This document shows, one piece after another, positions 9,328 to 19,421 of a DNA stretch of 64,000 bases. The position numbers and the translations under genes are program-made. Source of the stretch: Sulfurovum sp. XGS-02. Its GTDB lineage: Bacteria; Campylobacterota; Campylobacteria; Campylobacterales; Sulfurovaceae. Location of the stretch: positions 1,798,001 to 1,862,000 of the forward strand of contig NZ_CP093312.1 in NCBI RefSeq assembly GCF_023213175.1, given 5' to 3'. A model generated the notes under the pieces. It searched no databases, had not been told where the DNA came from, and saw only the letters and a list, made by a program, of their open reading frames with translations. Position 1 is the first letter of the stretch. The number at the start of each line of letters is the position of its first letter.

Positions 9328-9872
9328 AAACAATATGTCAAAAGCTTTTTTTGATCGTCTATTATCTTATCTTATGGAATTTGCCTAGTAGTAAATTTTG
9401 TAAGTTTTGTACAAAATTACGACTTTTTTATATAGAAAAGATATTGAAGATAAAATCCAGTAATCATGAATATACACATATAGAAATGTTTGAAAGTCAT
9501 ATCTATATTTCAGATGCATCCAATATTAAAATTGGCTTTGGATGTCAAATTAATGAAAATGTGTTTATACAGGGCGGTGAAATAGGAAATTATGTGATGA
9601 TTGCTCCTAATGTAGCAATTCTTAATAGTAAACACAACATAGAGAGGATTGATCTCCCCATGGTCATGCAAGAAGATGATTGGGGGATAAATCCTATCAT
9701 AGAAGATGATGTTTGGATTGGTAGAAATGCTATTATCATGCCAGGTATTACTATTGGGAAGGGGTCTATTATTGCTGCCGGTGCAGTGGTAACCACCAAT
9801 GTAGAAGAGTATACCATTGTAGGTGGAGTACCTGCTAAGTTTATCAAAACCAGAAAACCTGATGGGGCGTAA
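9324..9872 (+). CDS. Left-handed beta-helix acyltransferase (WbbJ/VatD-like)
   Basis: A 182-residue hexapeptide-repeat acyltransferase. Repeats run from residue ~60 (IKIGFGCQINENVFIQGG) to the C-terminus (VWIGRNAIIMPGITIGKGSIIAAGAVVT, IVGGVPAKFIKTRKP). The NSKHNI element is at about residue 107 and carries the likely catalytic His. The N-terminal 50 residues are hydrophobic and basic, perhaps membrane-associating. Acetylation of a sugar in the surface glycan is inferred from the neighbours. It overlaps the upstream glycosyltransferase by 4 nt and the next gene by 11 nt. Confidence 0.83.
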   Translation: MKTICQKLFLIVYYLILWNLPSSKFCKFCTKLRLFYIEKILKIKSSNHEYTHIEMFESHIYISDASNIKIGFGCQINENVFIQGGEIGNYVMIAPNVAILNSKHNIERIDLPMVMQEDDWGINPIIEDDVWIGRNAIIMPGITIGKGSIIAAGAVVTTNVEEYTIVGGVPAKFIKTRKPDGA

Positions 9873-10611
9873 GAAGTTGAAGATAGAATTTTTGGAATAT
9901 AAAATTGACAACCTGTCGATGAATGAGACATTGGATTATATTGAAAATGCTATAGATAATAACCAACATATTATTAGGGAAGATCTAAATGCCGCAAAAG
10001 TAGTTTGGATGAAAAAGGATCGTGATTATGCAAAATTAATTATAGATGCTAATCTCATCAATGCAGATGGCCAATCCGTTGTAACAGCTTCAAAATGGCT
10101 AGGTAATCCCATCAAAGAAAGAGTTTCCGGCATTGACCTTATGGAGAACCTCATAAGATTAGCATACAAAAAAGGTTATACAATTTTTTTCTTTGGTGCC
10201 AGGGAAGAAATTGTACAAACTGTGGTTGAAAAATATAGTAATGAATACTCATCTTCTATCATTGCAGGTTATAGGAATGGTTATTTTACAACAGAGGATG
10301 AAGCAATCATTGCCGAAGAGATAAGACAAAGTGGTGCAAATATTGTCTTCATCGGTATCAGTTCACCTCTAAAAGAACAGTTTGTTCATAACTATAAAAA
10401 TAAAATGAATGTTAACTTACTTATGGGCGTAGGAGGTAGTTTTGATGTGATTGCCGGTAAGGTAAAACGGGCTCCACTATGGATGCAAAGATCCGGATTA
10501 GAATGGTTCTATAGATTTTTACAAGAACCTAGACGGATGTGGAAAAGATATCTTTATACAAACAGCATGTTTATATGGTTGGTTTTTAAAGAGAAGTTAC
10601 TCAAAAAGTAA
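9862..10611 (+). CDS. WecG/TagA/CpsF family glycosyltransferase
   Basis: About 249 residues from the ATG at 9862; a longer in-frame start at 9823 exists but would overlap the previous gene by 50 nt and adds residues that look unlike the family. Family landmarks: NAAKVVWMKKD, the LINADGQSVV segment with the conserved Asp, KERVSGIDLMENLI, and the FFFGAREEIV loop, then GVGGSFDVIAGKVKRAPLWMQRSGLEWFYRFLQEPRR near the C-terminus. Members transfer ManNAcA, ManNAc or glucose to undecaprenyl-linked precursors at the membrane (GT26). The product is likely the second sugar on the carrier lipid, but the donor is not identifiable. Confidence 0.88.
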   Translation: MGRKKLKIEFLEYKIDNLSMNETLDYIENAIDNNQHIIREDLNAAKVVWMKKDRDYAKLIIDANLINADGQSVVTASKWLGNPIKERVSGIDLMENLIRLAYKKGYTIFFFGAREEIVQTVVEKYSNEYSSSIIAGYRNGYFTTEDEAIIAEEIRQSGANIVFIGISSPLKEQFVHNYKNKMNVNLLMGVGGSFDVIAGKVKRAPLWMQRSGLEWFYRFLQEPRRMWKRYLYTNSMFIWLVFKEKLLKK

Positions 10612-10665
10612 TTATAGACTACAGTGTATTTGCTATAATATTAAAAAAATAAAAAGAGTGTGTAT

Positions 10666-11985
10666 ATGAAAGAACTTTTTGCTAAATTAATATTTGTTTG
10701 CATAGATATTCTTATCATATTTATCTCTCTTATCTTAGCATATCTACTACGAAACCTTTTTGCAGACATTTTTGGTGGTGTAGACAGCTATCCTTTAACC
10801 AATTATACTGGTTTTTACACTCTTTACATCGTTACTATGACTCTACTTGCTTATGAAGGAATATATAACCATCGTTATGATTTTTGGCATGAAAGTAGAG
10901 TCATATTAAAAGCTTTACTATTTTCTTTTCTGATCATATCTTCATATCTTGCCATGACAAAAAGTGTTCAAGAGTATTCAAGAGCGGTGATCATCTTCTC
11001 CTTTCTTTTTATGACTCTACTTTTACCTCTTTTTAAAAACATATGTAAAAAGTTACTTTTCAAACTTGGATTGTGGCGAAGGAAGGCAAAGATTTATAGT
11101 AATGACTCATTCTTAAAAAATGAGATATTCGAGAACCATTACCTTGGATATATTGATGCAAAAGAAGATAAACCTAAAACGGTATTTATTAACTCAAATA
11201 ATACCGATGTAGACAAACTCAAACATATAATACAACAAGAGATGGAACAAAGTCATGAAGTAATCTTCATCCCGCTAGTAGATGAATATGATTTAACACG
11301 TTCTCATATTTACGGATTATCTAATACCCGTACAAATCTCATCGTATTTCAAAATCGTTTAAAGTCTCGATACAGACTATGGGCAAAGAAGGTTTCTGAT
11401 TTAAGTATGTCCATTATAATTTTCCCTTTACTTGTTCCTATCATGCTCTATATTGCTTATAAGATACGAAAGGAAGAGCCTGGTAGTTCGATTCTTTTCA
11501 AGCAAGATAGATTAGGACAAAATGGCAAGGTATTTACCTGTTACAAATTTAGAACCATGTATGAAGAGAGTGATGAAAAACTAAGGTCATACTTGGAAGA
11601 ACACCCTGAAGAAGTTGATTTTTATAATATTTATCACAAATATCAAAATGATCCCCGTATCACAAAGATAGGAGATACGTTACGAAGAACCTCTTTAGAT
11701 GAACTCCCACAGATCTTCAATGTTTTCAAAAATGAGATGAGCTTTATAGGGCCACGTCCTTATATGCTGAATGAAAAGGATAAAATAGGCCAAGACATCA
11801 ACACTGTACTCACTGTCAAACCGGGGATTACAGGTCTTTGGCAAGTGAGTGGACGCAGTGATGTTGATTTCCACTCTCGTGTGGAACTCGATGTTTGGTA
11901 CATTAGAAACTGGAACCTTTGGATGGATCTTGTTATTTTACTCAAAACAGTTAAAACGGTTTTACTTAAAGATGGTGCCCAATAA
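10666..11985 (+). CDS. Undecaprenyl-phosphate sugar-phosphotransferase, WbaP/WcaJ type (initiating transferase)
   Basis: 439 residues from the ATG at 10666; the GTG six bases upstream is too close to the AAAAAGAG ribosome site. Four or five N-terminal membrane segments (within residues ~5-130) are followed by a soluble linker and a C-terminal catalytic domain with FKQDRLGQNGKVFTCYKFRTM, the DELPQ and GPRPYM motifs, and PGITGLWQVSGRS. It transfers a sugar-1-phosphate from a UDP-sugar to undecaprenyl phosphate, the first step of repeat-unit assembly. The linker is somewhat shorter than in Salmonella WbaP. Galactose or glucose as donor is a guess from the family. Confidence 0.92.
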   Translation: MKELFAKLIFVCIDILIIFISLILAYLLRNLFADIFGGVDSYPLTNYTGFYTLYIVTMTLLAYEGIYNHRYDFWHESRVILKALLFSFLIISSYLAMTKSVQEYSRAVIIFSFLFMTLLLPLFKNICKKLLFKLGLWRRKAKIYSNDSFLKNEIFENHYLGYIDAKEDKPKTVFINSNNTDVDKLKHIIQQEMEQSHEVIFIPLVDEYDLTRSHIYGLSNTRTNLIVFQNRLKSRYRLWAKKVSDLSMSIIIFPLLVPIMLYIAYKIRKEEPGSSILFKQDRLGQNGKVFTCYKFRTMYEESDEKLRSYLEEHPEEVDFYNIYHKYQNDPRITKIGDTLRRTSLDELPQIFNVFKNEMSFIGPRPYMLNEKDKIGQDINTVLTVKPGITGLWQVSGRSDVDFHSRVELDVWYIRNWNLWMDLVILLKTVKTVLLKDGAQ

Positions 11986-12064
11986 TTATTAGGTGTTATC
12001 TTAAAGAGGCATTTTACTTTTTATTATATAATTCTATTTGAATTTTAATATAAAGACGATACGT

Positions 12065-13300
12065 ATGAATATTACAAACTATATGCCTAGTATATATCAA
12101 AAATTTCAAGAAAAAATCTCATTTGCAAAAATATTTCAAATTATTTTGTTTATCTGGATTTTTTCTATTCCACTTAAGAATAGTCTTTACCAGATCAGTA
12201 CTGTTTTAATCATAATTCTCTTCTTAATACATTATTTTTACTATAAACAAAAAGATTTTCTATTGGAAGTTTTAACCACTTATAAAAAATTACTTATAGT
12301 GTTTTTTCTTTTTACTGCTTCTATGTTACTTTCTTCCTTATTAGGCATTAGTATGAAAAGTGAAATGCTTGGAATAGCCAAATATATTTTCAGATATATA
12401 TTTATTTTGATCATTCTACTATACTTTTATAAGCAATCTTTTTTTTCAAGAAAATACTTGTTGTCTACCATATTTATTGTATTAGTGATCCACTCATTAG
12501 ATGGCATCTATCAATATTTTGTAGGCGTTGACTTTATCATCAGTAAGCCACCTGATGCCCCATCAGACATGTTAACGGGGGCTGTCTACCAGCACAATCC
12601 TTTTGGTCTTTTTATGGCGATTGGGGCAAGTATGTCCCTGGTTTTCTTTTTTGACAAGAACAATTATACGACCTTTAAATATGATAAAATCATCTATTTT
12701 ATTTCTTTATTCGTGTTTCTTTTTACCTTGTTTCATTCACAATCAAGAGCTGCTTGGGTTATGTTTGGAATTTTTTCACTAGGTTACTTGTTACTCTATA
12801 TAAAAAATAACGGTATGGATAAAAAACTACTTTATACTATATTATCCTTACTCGTTGCTTCGATGATACTTTTTCTGATGGATGATACTCTGTCTAACAG
12901 ATTAATACAATTATTTCAGGGGAACAGTTCGGGAAGAACAACAATCATTTGGCCGTTTACTATAGATAAGATCATAAATTCTCCAATTTTTGGATATGGT
13001 ATAAAAACGTATAAACTGTTGTCGCCTCCTTGCTGCAATGGCGTACATAATTTATTTCTAGAATTGTTACTTTATACAGGTATGATAGGACTTCTTATAT
13101 TTACATCTATCATATGGCTGACACTGAAGGAAAGTTTTACAGAGAGTAAAATGATCTATTTTACTCTTTTCCTATCATTTATCGTTCTCATGCAGTTTGA
13201 TGGTAGTCTCATAGATAGTAAAGTACATCTGAATATCTTTATATTACTACTATTTTTTATCTACTCTTTTAGATTAGATAAACATCCTTCTAGTAAGTAA
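12065..13300 (+). CDS. O-antigen ligase/polymerase (Wzy_C family) membrane protein
   Basis: About 411 residues from the ATG at 12065; an in-frame TTG at 12038 is possible but less likely. There are around ten hydrophobic segments, and a periplasmic loop begins near residue 170 (HNPFGLFMAIGA). The QSRAAWV motif near residue 235 carries the conserved Arg of the Wzy_C family, and GRTTIIWPF and HNLFLELLLYTGMIG correspond to the second loop and its conserved His. It either ligates completed O-chains to lipid A-core (WaaL) or polymerises them (Wzy). It ends the rightward run 23 nt before a converging gene. Confidence 0.85.
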   Translation: MNITNYMPSIYQKFQEKISFAKIFQIILFIWIFSIPLKNSLYQISTVLIIILFLIHYFYYKQKDFLLEVLTTYKKLLIVFFLFTASMLLSSLLGISMKSEMLGIAKYIFRYIFILIILLYFYKQSFFSRKYLLSTIFIVLVIHSLDGIYQYFVGVDFIISKPPDAPSDMLTGAVYQHNPFGLFMAIGASMSLVFFFDKNNYTTFKYDKIIYFISLFVFLFTLFHSQSRAAWVMFGIFSLGYLLLYIKNNGMDKKLLYTILSLLVASMILFLMDDTLSNRLIQLFQGNSSGRTTIIWPFTIDKIINSPIFGYGIKTYKLLSPPCCNGVHNLFLELLLYTGMIGLLIFTSIIWLTLKESFTESKMIYFTLFLSFIVLMQFDGSLIDSKVHLNIFILLLFFIYSFRLDKHPSSK

Positions 13301-13323
13301 TGTGTAGAAATCTACCCAGACTA

Positions 13324-14232
13324 TCATGTTATGGCTTGATTAAAGGCATTATGTGATTTCCTCCAACTATCATCAAATCTATTATGTGTAAAAATACCTT
13401 CACCCACACCTATTTTATAATTTTGATCTCTCCACCATTTGGAATTTAAAGATTTTTCTAAATCTTGAAATCCATTGGCTGTTCTTGAAGAAGGGTTTTT
13501 AAATGCATATTCCAGTAATTTACCATAAAATGTATGCTTCAAAAGTACACTTTGATTTGTCCATGTCATTATACGAGAACTAACAGAAAACAGTTCATTA
13601 TCTACTTTTTTTATAAATTCAGGGAAAATTGTCTCAGGATGTTTTTCAAAATACAGTGCATAACCAGATATTCTATCTGCTTTAGATGGTCTAAAAAACC
13701 TTTTTATAGGCTTTATGAAGTGATCAAATAAATTATAATCTATTGTGTCATGACAATATTTTTCATGAAGATTTTGTACATCAAAATACTCTAGATATTT
13801 TTCCAAACTAAAACTTTCGCCGAATTTCCATCGATGTCTCAATCTCATAACATCAATCGTTCCATTTTCCAATAGTGTAAGTGCTTGACTTAATCTTTGA
13901 AATGAAGTATCAGTATCTTCAATAATTGGATTGTCATTTTCCAAGACGAGTATATAATCGGTTGTGATGTTATCGTGAATTAATTGATGTCCGTGTTGGA
14001 TCCCAAGATTCTCTTTGGTACCTATATAGTCATAGCCATATTTTTCAGCAAGTTTTTTATCCTCTTCTGATATCTCCTGAAAAATAATCTTTACTTCATC
14101 AAAAAAATCTTTAAATCCAATCTCTTCATAACTCTGTAAACTTTTTTCTAAAGTTTTATGGGATTTCCAACTGAGTATTCCTACCCCTACAGTACAATTT
14201 GCTAGAGATGAAAGCTTTTGTATATGATTCAT
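13324..14232 (-). CDS. Predicted GT-A type glycosyltransferase, specificity unknown
   Basis: 302 residues from the ATG at 14232, which has AGGG upstream; a TTG at 14256 would overlap the previous stop. The opening VGVGILSWKSHKTLEKSLQSY, followed by KIIFQEIS and NLGIQHGHQLIHDNI, is the layout of GT2-like nucleotide-sugar folds, and YILVLENDNPI supplies an END acidic motif where DXD is expected (residues ~100-110). The C-terminal half has no recognisable motif. It is the terminal gene of the leftward polysaccharide run. The family assignment rests on this pattern only. Confidence 0.6.
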   Translation of the reverse strand: MNHIQKLSSLANCTVGVGILSWKSHKTLEKSLQSYEEIGFKDFFDEVKIIFQEISEEDKKLAEKYGYDYIGTKENLGIQHGHQLIHDNITTDYILVLENDNPIIEDTDTSFQRLSQALTLLENGTIDVMRLRHRWKFGESFSLEKYLEYFDVQNLHEKYCHDTIDYNLFDHFIKPIKRFFRPSKADRISGYALYFEKHPETIFPEFIKKVDNELFSVSSRIMTWTNQSVLLKHTFYGKLLEYAFKNPSSRTANGFQDLEKSLNSKWWRDQNYKIGVGEGIFTHNRFDDSWRKSHNAFNQAIT

Positions 14233-14246
14233 ATTTTCTGCCCTGT

Positions 14247-15032
14247 CTAATACCAATAATCTTTAATCCATGCCGTAGGCTTACATACTTTATATAATTT
14301 TTTCCATTTTGGATCATTTCTTTCATTCCAGATTCCTTCAATAGCTTCATCTGGCTTAGGTAATCCATGAAAATTAATGACTTTCAAATTCGGTCTATTT
14401 TTAGGAATTTTTGGCGTGATAAAGTGTCTTAGTGGTCCAAATCTAGGCATACAATGGAACCTAAAGGAACAAAACCAATCTTGAGGCCAAAAATTTAAAG
14501 CGCCGAATTTTTCAATCACTTTCATAGACAAATATTCTTGTGACGCAGTATGAAATTGATTGACTACTTCTTGTGGATTCTTTTCATAATATTCTTTTAT
14601 ATATCCTAATGTACCTACTACCCATGAGTAACAGGTTGCTTGCCCCACGGTATCACCTTTAGAGTTCCAATCATCAATAATATAAAATTTATCATTTTCC
14701 GGGTATTCAAATAATGCATCCAGGTTAGAAACGATCACCACATCTAAGTCAAAAAAGAAAACCCTTTGATTTTCTAATCCACCCAAATTATCATCACATA
14801 AACCGGCTTCTTTTCTGTATCCATACATTGTCTGATACTCTTTAGTAGTATTTAAAGTGGGAAGAGGCTTTATGATGATATCTTTGTCCAAACCATTGGC
14901 ATCCTCTGTAAAGCAATAAAAATTAATATCATAAGAAGTATTTCTTTTGACCATACTATACAACTTATTGACATATTCCGGGTCATACACATTCCCCCAT
15001 TTAATACATATTACATTTTTGATTTCTTTCAT
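14247..15032 (-). CDS. Predicted glycosyltransferase with DXD motif, specificity unknown
   Basis: A 261-residue protein beginning MKEIKNVICIKWGNVYDPEYVNKL. The segment RVFFFDLDVVIVSNLDALFEY (residues ~90-110) has a DLD metal/nucleotide-sugar motif as in GT8/GT32-like enzymes. The KWG and CFTEDANGL motifs near the N-terminus are also typical of uncharacterised O-antigen-locus enzymes. The C-terminal part contains WPQDWFCSFRFHC and INFHGLPKPDE, where the HG may complete the metal site. It is followed at once by another predicted glycosyltransferase and lies 30 nt after a GT-B gene. Assigned by motif and context. Confidence 0.66.
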   Translation of the reverse strand: MKEIKNVICIKWGNVYDPEYVNKLYSMVKRNTSYDINFYCFTEDANGLDKDIIIKPLPTLNTTKEYQTMYGYRKEAGLCDDNLGGLENQRVFFFDLDVVIVSNLDALFEYPENDKFYIIDDWNSKGDTVGQATCYSWVVGTLGYIKEYYEKNPQEVVNQFHTASQEYLSMKVIEKFGALNFWPQDWFCSFRFHCMPRFGPLRHFITPKIPKNRPNLKVINFHGLPKPDEAIEGIWNERNDPKWKKLYKVCKPTAWIKDYWY

Positions 15033-15062
15033 TCAAGTCCTTTTATAACTGCTTTATTCTTG

Positions 15063-16079
15063 TTAACGTTTAACACACTCATTTTCCCACTCATACGCTT
15101 CAGTATAATCCAAATCAAATATGGCTTCTATCATAAACTTAGCAACCCTGGTTGAATTATATGATTTATGCGCTTTTGTCCATCCATTACATGCTACTTC
15201 TTTTCTTTTTTCATCATTTGCAGAATAGTATTTGATCAGATCAATACATTCATCGAGGGTATCAAAAAATATGATCTCTTTGTCATCAAATAACATATCA
15301 AAATCAGGTATTCTTTTTGAAATAACCATGGAACCATTTCCAAGAAGTTGTATCAATCGATCAGAAGTATATAAGGGTGACTCATGGTCCCTGCTAAGAT
15401 TTAATGAAATTTTACTTTTTGCAATAGTTTGCAGGAACTGGCTTCCTAAAAGAATATTATTTTTTGTATTTCCAAAAATATCAAATTTTAAAGGGTCGAG
15501 TGATTTTTGTAAATGTGTTAAAAATGCTTCTCTTTCTGTATCTAATCTGCCTGCAAAGAAAAGATCTCTATCATAACTTTTCTCTTCAAAGGATTTATAG
15601 ACTTCTATAGAATCATCACACATATTTGGCAAATAACATATTTTCAGATTTTTCTTCTGGATATCTTTGAGAGTAGGATCATTGATACCCGTGGTGACAA
15701 ATAACACATCTAAATAATCCATTTTTGTTTGAATTGAAGAAAGGTTTTTGAGCCAATCCACCCACCACATTGCTATCTTAATATTTGGATATTTGGATTT
15801 TAATTGACCTAAAAATTGGCCATCTATTAACTCTGAGTGACCTAGCAGAATTAGTTCTGGCTGTAAATTTTCAATGGTCATAAACAGTGACTTCAGCATT
15901 TTATCTATACCTGTTTTTTTCACACCAAAAACTCTTTTTATTTTTGACATATCTCTGTAACTAAAATCTGATACAAAATGGCCATTTCTTATCAATCCAT
16001 TGGATATTTTCCTATCGATCGAGTAAAATACAGCATCATTTTTCAGCCATGAAAAGTTTGCAATATGAAGAATTCTCAC
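15063..16079 (-). CDS. GT-B glycosyltransferase, CgeB/DUF3880-like
   Basis: A 338-residue protein. The N-terminus MRILHIANFSWLKNDAVFYS and the C-terminal SPLYTSDRLIQLLGNGSMVISKRIPDFDMLF resemble the spore-maturation CgeB-like glycosyltransferases found in many polysaccharide loci. The C-terminal donor domain ends with a typical NGWTKAHKSYNSTRVAKFMIE helix. It shares one base with wecB upstream (stop/start overlap), suggesting co-translation. Its sugar is unknown; the pairing with wecB hints that ManNAc-containing glycans are built here, which is inference. Confidence 0.68.
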   Translation of the reverse strand: MRILHIANFSWLKNDAVFYSIDRKISNGLIRNGHFVSDFSYRDMSKIKRVFGVKKTGIDKMLKSLFMTIENLQPELILLGHSELIDGQFLGQLKSKYPNIKIAMWWVDWLKNLSSIQTKMDYLDVLFVTTGINDPTLKDIQKKNLKICYLPNMCDDSIEVYKSFEEKSYDRDLFFAGRLDTEREAFLTHLQKSLDPLKFDIFGNTKNNILLGSQFLQTIAKSKISLNLSRDHESPLYTSDRLIQLLGNGSMVISKRIPDFDMLFDDKEIIFFDTLDECIDLIKYYSANDEKRKEVACNGWTKAHKSYNSTRVAKFMIEAIFDLDYTEAYEWENECVKR

Positions 16080-17209
16080 TATACCCTCTTTATAAAATCA
16101 ACTATTCTTTCACACGCCTTTCCATCACCATAAGGATTATGTGCTTTGGCCATCGTATTGTATGCATCTTCATCATCGAGTAACTTTTGTGCTTCAGTTA
16201 TGATTGTTTCCTTATTGGTCCCAACAAGTTTAACCGTTCCTGCTTCTACTGCTTCAGGACGTTCGGTGGTATCTCTCATTACAAGTACTGGTTTTCCCAA
16301 ACTAGGAGCTTCTTCTTGAACCCCACCTGAATCTGTGATGATGAAATATGAGTGATTCATCATATAAATAAAGCTTTCATACTGAAGCGGTTCTATTAAA
16401 AATACATTTGATACATCCGAGAGTATCTCTTTTACAGGTTGTTGTACGTTTGGATTTAGATGAACAGGATATACGATATCTATCTCTGGATTATTTAACG
16501 CTAATGTTTTTAGTGCTTCACAAATATTGATAAATCCTTGTCCAAAGTTCTCTCTCCTATGCCCGGTTACAAGTACCAATTTCTTGGTATCATTTAATTG
16601 ATACTGAGAATTGATAGATACAATGATTTTATGTTTTAGCTGAGGATTATTTTCTATTTTATCTAAGGCTAAAAATAGTGCATCTATAACCGTATTACCG
16701 GTTACTAATATATTATCTTGATTTTTATTCTCTTTAAGAAGATTCTTTTCACTTGTAGTGGTTGGAGCGAAATGATAATTCGCCAGTACTCCTGTAATTT
16801 GTCTATTTGCTTCTTCCGGCCAGGGGCTGTAGATATTGCCTGTCCTAAGTCCTGCTTCTACATGTCCCACTTTTATTTTATGATAAAAAGCAGCAAGTGA
16901 ACTTGCACTTGTAGTTGTCGTATCTCCATGGACCAATACAATATCAGGCTTGAAATCACTTAATACATCTTTTAGCCCTAATAAAACATTTGAGGTCACA
17001 TCAAATAAGTCTTGCCCTGGTTTCATAATATTTAAATCATAATTAGGGATGATATCAAACATATCAAGAACCTGATCTAACATCTCTCTATGTTGCGCAG
17101 TTACACAAACTTTTGATTGAATGGAAGTCTCTGTTTCACAGGCTTTCACTAATGGTGCCATTTTTATAGCTTCTGGTCGTGTTCCAAATACTAGGAGAAC
17201 TTTTTTCAT
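16079..17209 (-). CDS. wecB: UDP-N-acetylglucosamine 2-epimerase (non-hydrolysing)
   Basis: A 376-residue full-length enzyme that interconverts UDP-GlcNAc and UDP-ManNAc in the cytoplasm. It opens [21 protein letters not shown] and carries the catalytic-site segments [26 protein letters not shown] (with Glu), [45 protein letters not shown] and the C-terminal [16 protein letters not shown]. Length and motifs are complete. It is embedded between glycosyltransferase genes with 1-nt and 4-nt overlaps, so it is part of the leftward operon. It is the intact counterpart of the deleted remnant at 3483-3614. Confidence 0.95.
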   Translation of the reverse strand: MKKVLLVFGTRPEAIKMAPLVKACETETSIQSKVCVTAQHREMLDQVLDMFDIIPNYDLNIMKPGQDLFDVTSNVLLGLKDVLSDFKPDIVLVHGDTTTTSASSLAAFYHKIKVGHVEAGLRTGNIYSPWPEEANRQITGVLANYHFAPTTTSEKNLLKENKNQDNILVTGNTVIDALFLALDKIENNPQLKHKIIVSINSQYQLNDTKKLVLVTGHRRENFGQGFINICEALKTLALNNPEIDIVYPVHLNPNVQQPVKEILSDVSNVFLIEPLQYESFIYMMNHSYFIITDSGGVQEEAPSLGKPVLVMRDTTERPEAVEAGTVKLVGTNKETIITEAQKLLDDEDAYNTMAKAHNPYGDGKACERIVDFIKRV

Positions 17210-18303
17210 TTTAATAATTCCTTATACTCATAAAGTGTCTGCTCTGCAATTTTAAGCCAATCAAAGTTTTGATTTACAAATTCTTTTGATTTATTTCCCA
17301 TCCCCACATAGTCATTTTCTAATAACTTATCTATTTTTTCTGCTAGATCTTGAGGATTTTCCGGTTCACAAAGGTACCCATTAACTCCATCTTTGATTAA
17401 AACGGGAATACCACCAACCCTTGTCCCGACCAAAGGTAAAGAAGCAGCCATTGCTTCTAATCCACTGATACTTGTAGCCTCCATTAGGGATGGTAATATG
17501 GACAGATCTGAGGCACTGTAATAATCGATGATCTCATCATGTCTTTTCGAGCCTAGCAAGATGAATCTGTTTGTAAAATTTTCTTCTAGAATTTTCTTTA
17601 CCTCTTCAAAATCTTCACCATCACCTATGAATAAAAACTTTAACTTCTTATTTTTGATATATTTTGTTGACTTCGCAAGATATTTTACACCATTTTTCCA
17701 AACCATTCTACGAGTGATGATAGCCAGGATTTCATCATCCTTTATTCCAAGTGTACTTCTAAGTTCATTTCGTATCTTTTCATTTCTTGTAAACTTATCA
17801 GAGATAACACCATTTGAGATAAACACTTTCTTGGCTTTGATTTCAAATGGTACTTCAAGCAACTCCTCGCTAGGGGCTAAAAATAGTTTAGGTTTATCAA
17901 ATAATCTTTTAAGTAAAGGGATTCTATATCCCCCTTTTCTGATTCTTTTTAAATAGCCGGAAGTATGATTGGTATAAACCAGTGGTATATCTTTAATATT
18001 ATAAAATTCAAGTGGTCTCATACCATGAATATGAATGATATCGAAATCTTTTTTACGTATTAGATCCTTTACAAACTTATTGATCTGATACCCATAGGTA
18101 AAGCCAAAAAACTTTAGATCGAACCTATAAATATCAACACCATCTAACGTTTCAAAAGGCTTTTGCCCCTTATTGACAAACTTTGTAGCAATAGTAACAT
18201 GACATCCTATTCTTCTTAAAGCCTGACTAAGTTCGTAAACGTGCGCGGTAATGCCCCCTACCGTTGGTACATAATCCAAACTAACCATTAAAACATTCAT
18301 CAT
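17206..18303 (-). CDS. Glycosyltransferase family 4 protein
   Basis: A 365-residue GT-B enzyme. It begins [28 protein letters not shown] with the glycine-rich acceptor loop, contains [14 protein letters not shown], the [17 protein letters not shown] segment, and the donor motif [27 protein letters not shown] (residues ~275-300). It is followed by the last helix [16 protein letters not shown]. The 4-nt overlap with wecB implies coupling. Two adjacent Met codons could serve as start; position 18303 or 18300 makes little difference. Confidence 0.88.
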   Translation of the reverse strand: MMNVLMVSLDYVPTVGGITAHVYELSQALRRIGCHVTIATKFVNKGQKPFETLDGVDIYRFDLKFFGFTYGYQINKFVKDLIRKKDFDIIHIHGMRPLEFYNIKDIPLVYTNHTSGYLKRIRKGGYRIPLLKRLFDKPKLFLAPSEELLEVPFEIKAKKVFISNGVISDKFTRNEKIRNELRSTLGIKDDEILAIITRRMVWKNGVKYLAKSTKYIKNKKLKFLFIGDGEDFEEVKKILEENFTNRFILLGSKRHDEIIDYYSASDLSILPSLMEATSISGLEAMAASLPLVGTRVGGIPVLIKDGVNGYLCEPENPQDLAEKIDKLLENDYVGMGNKSKEFVNQNFDWLKIAEQTLYEYKELLK

Positions 18304-18314
18304 TCTCTTCTTCC

Positions 18315-19421
18315 TTATACCCTTTCATTATTGACAAGATCCGTATAAACACTCATATTTTTATCAACCATCTGTTCCAATGAAAAATTTTCTCTGATAT
18401 ACTCTGCCATCTCTTCTTTATCAAAAGAACTCTGCTGTACTTTAATAATCAGACTTGACAATCCCTCTGCATCATTTGGTTCAAATAAGAATCCATTCTT
18501 ACCTTCAATCACATAATCTGCAGTCGCACCAATGTTTGTAGCTATCAATGGTGTACCCATAAAAATACTTTCAATATTGGCTCTTCCGAATGTTTCAGGT
18601 TTATTGGATGCAGAGATACTCACATCCGATAACGAAAATATCTCTTTAATATGTTGCTGATTGCCGGTAAAAATAATATCATTGCTATAAGGACTCTCTT
18701 CAACCATTTTGTTAAGCTCTTCATAGTAATTGATTCTACTCTCATCAACACTTCCGACAAAAAGCAGTTTGGCATTTTTAATATGCTTTTTGACTTCCAT
18801 AAATGCTTTTATCGCTGTTTTTTGATCTTTCCAATGTGTAATTCTTGCTACATGCGTAATAATAAAACAATTATCAAGCTGATATTTCTTTTTAAAATCA
18901 TCTATAAAATCATGATCTAATTCTTTACTAAAGGCATCCATGTCCACACCCCGAGGTATCAAAACAATTTTATCCATAGGTGTCTGATAATGTTTCACAA
19001 TATGTTCGATCATAAATTTGCTACCACATATAACTTTATCTCCATAAGTCATCACTTTACTATAGGGGTTCACACTATTAAAGCCATGTACAGTTGTAAC
19101 AAAGGGGAAATGTAATGTTCTATTCGCAAGATAGGTCAGCCATGCAGGTACCCTGCTTCGTGCATGAAGTATGTCCGGTTTTATATCTTTTAGGATCTTT
19201 CTAAGTTTTAAAACTCTGAAAGGAGCGGTGAAAAGATTTTTACTGTAGACATCAAGAGTAATATGTTTCCCTCCATCTTTTTCTATCTGATCTTGTAATT
19301 TTCCACCTGCAGAGACCACAATGCTCTCATGTCCCTGTTTTACCAATTCACGGCTTAACTCCATGACACCACGCTCTACACCGCCTTCATTGAGTTCAGG
19401 CAATAACTGTACTATTCTCAT
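18315..19421 (-). CDS. Glycosyltransferase family 4 protein
   Basis: A 368-residue GT-B enzyme. It begins MRIVQLLPELNEGGVERGVMELSREL, has ILHARSRVPAWLTYLA and VTTVHGFNSVN (acceptor-side His), then ITHVARITHWKDQKTAIKAF and the donor-site NKPETFGRANIESIFMGTPLIATNIGA. The pattern is that of LPS-core or O-chain transferases. It overlaps the ELM1-like gene by 4 nt and ends 12 nt before the next glycosyltransferase. The sugar transferred is unknown. Confidence 0.88.
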   Translation of the reverse strand: MRIVQLLPELNEGGVERGVMELSRELVKQGHESIVVSAGGKLQDQIEKDGGKHITLDVYSKNLFTAPFRVLKLRKILKDIKPDILHARSRVPAWLTYLANRTLHFPFVTTVHGFNSVNPYSKVMTYGDKVICGSKFMIEHIVKHYQTPMDKIVLIPRGVDMDAFSKELDHDFIDDFKKKYQLDNCFIITHVARITHWKDQKTAIKAFMEVKKHIKNAKLLFVGSVDESRINYYEELNKMVEESPYSNDIIFTGNQQHIKEIFSLSDVSISASNKPETFGRANIESIFMGTPLIATNIGATADYVIEGKNGFLFEPNDAEGLSSLIIKVQQSSFDKEEMAEYIRENFSLEQMVDKNMSVYTDLVNNERV

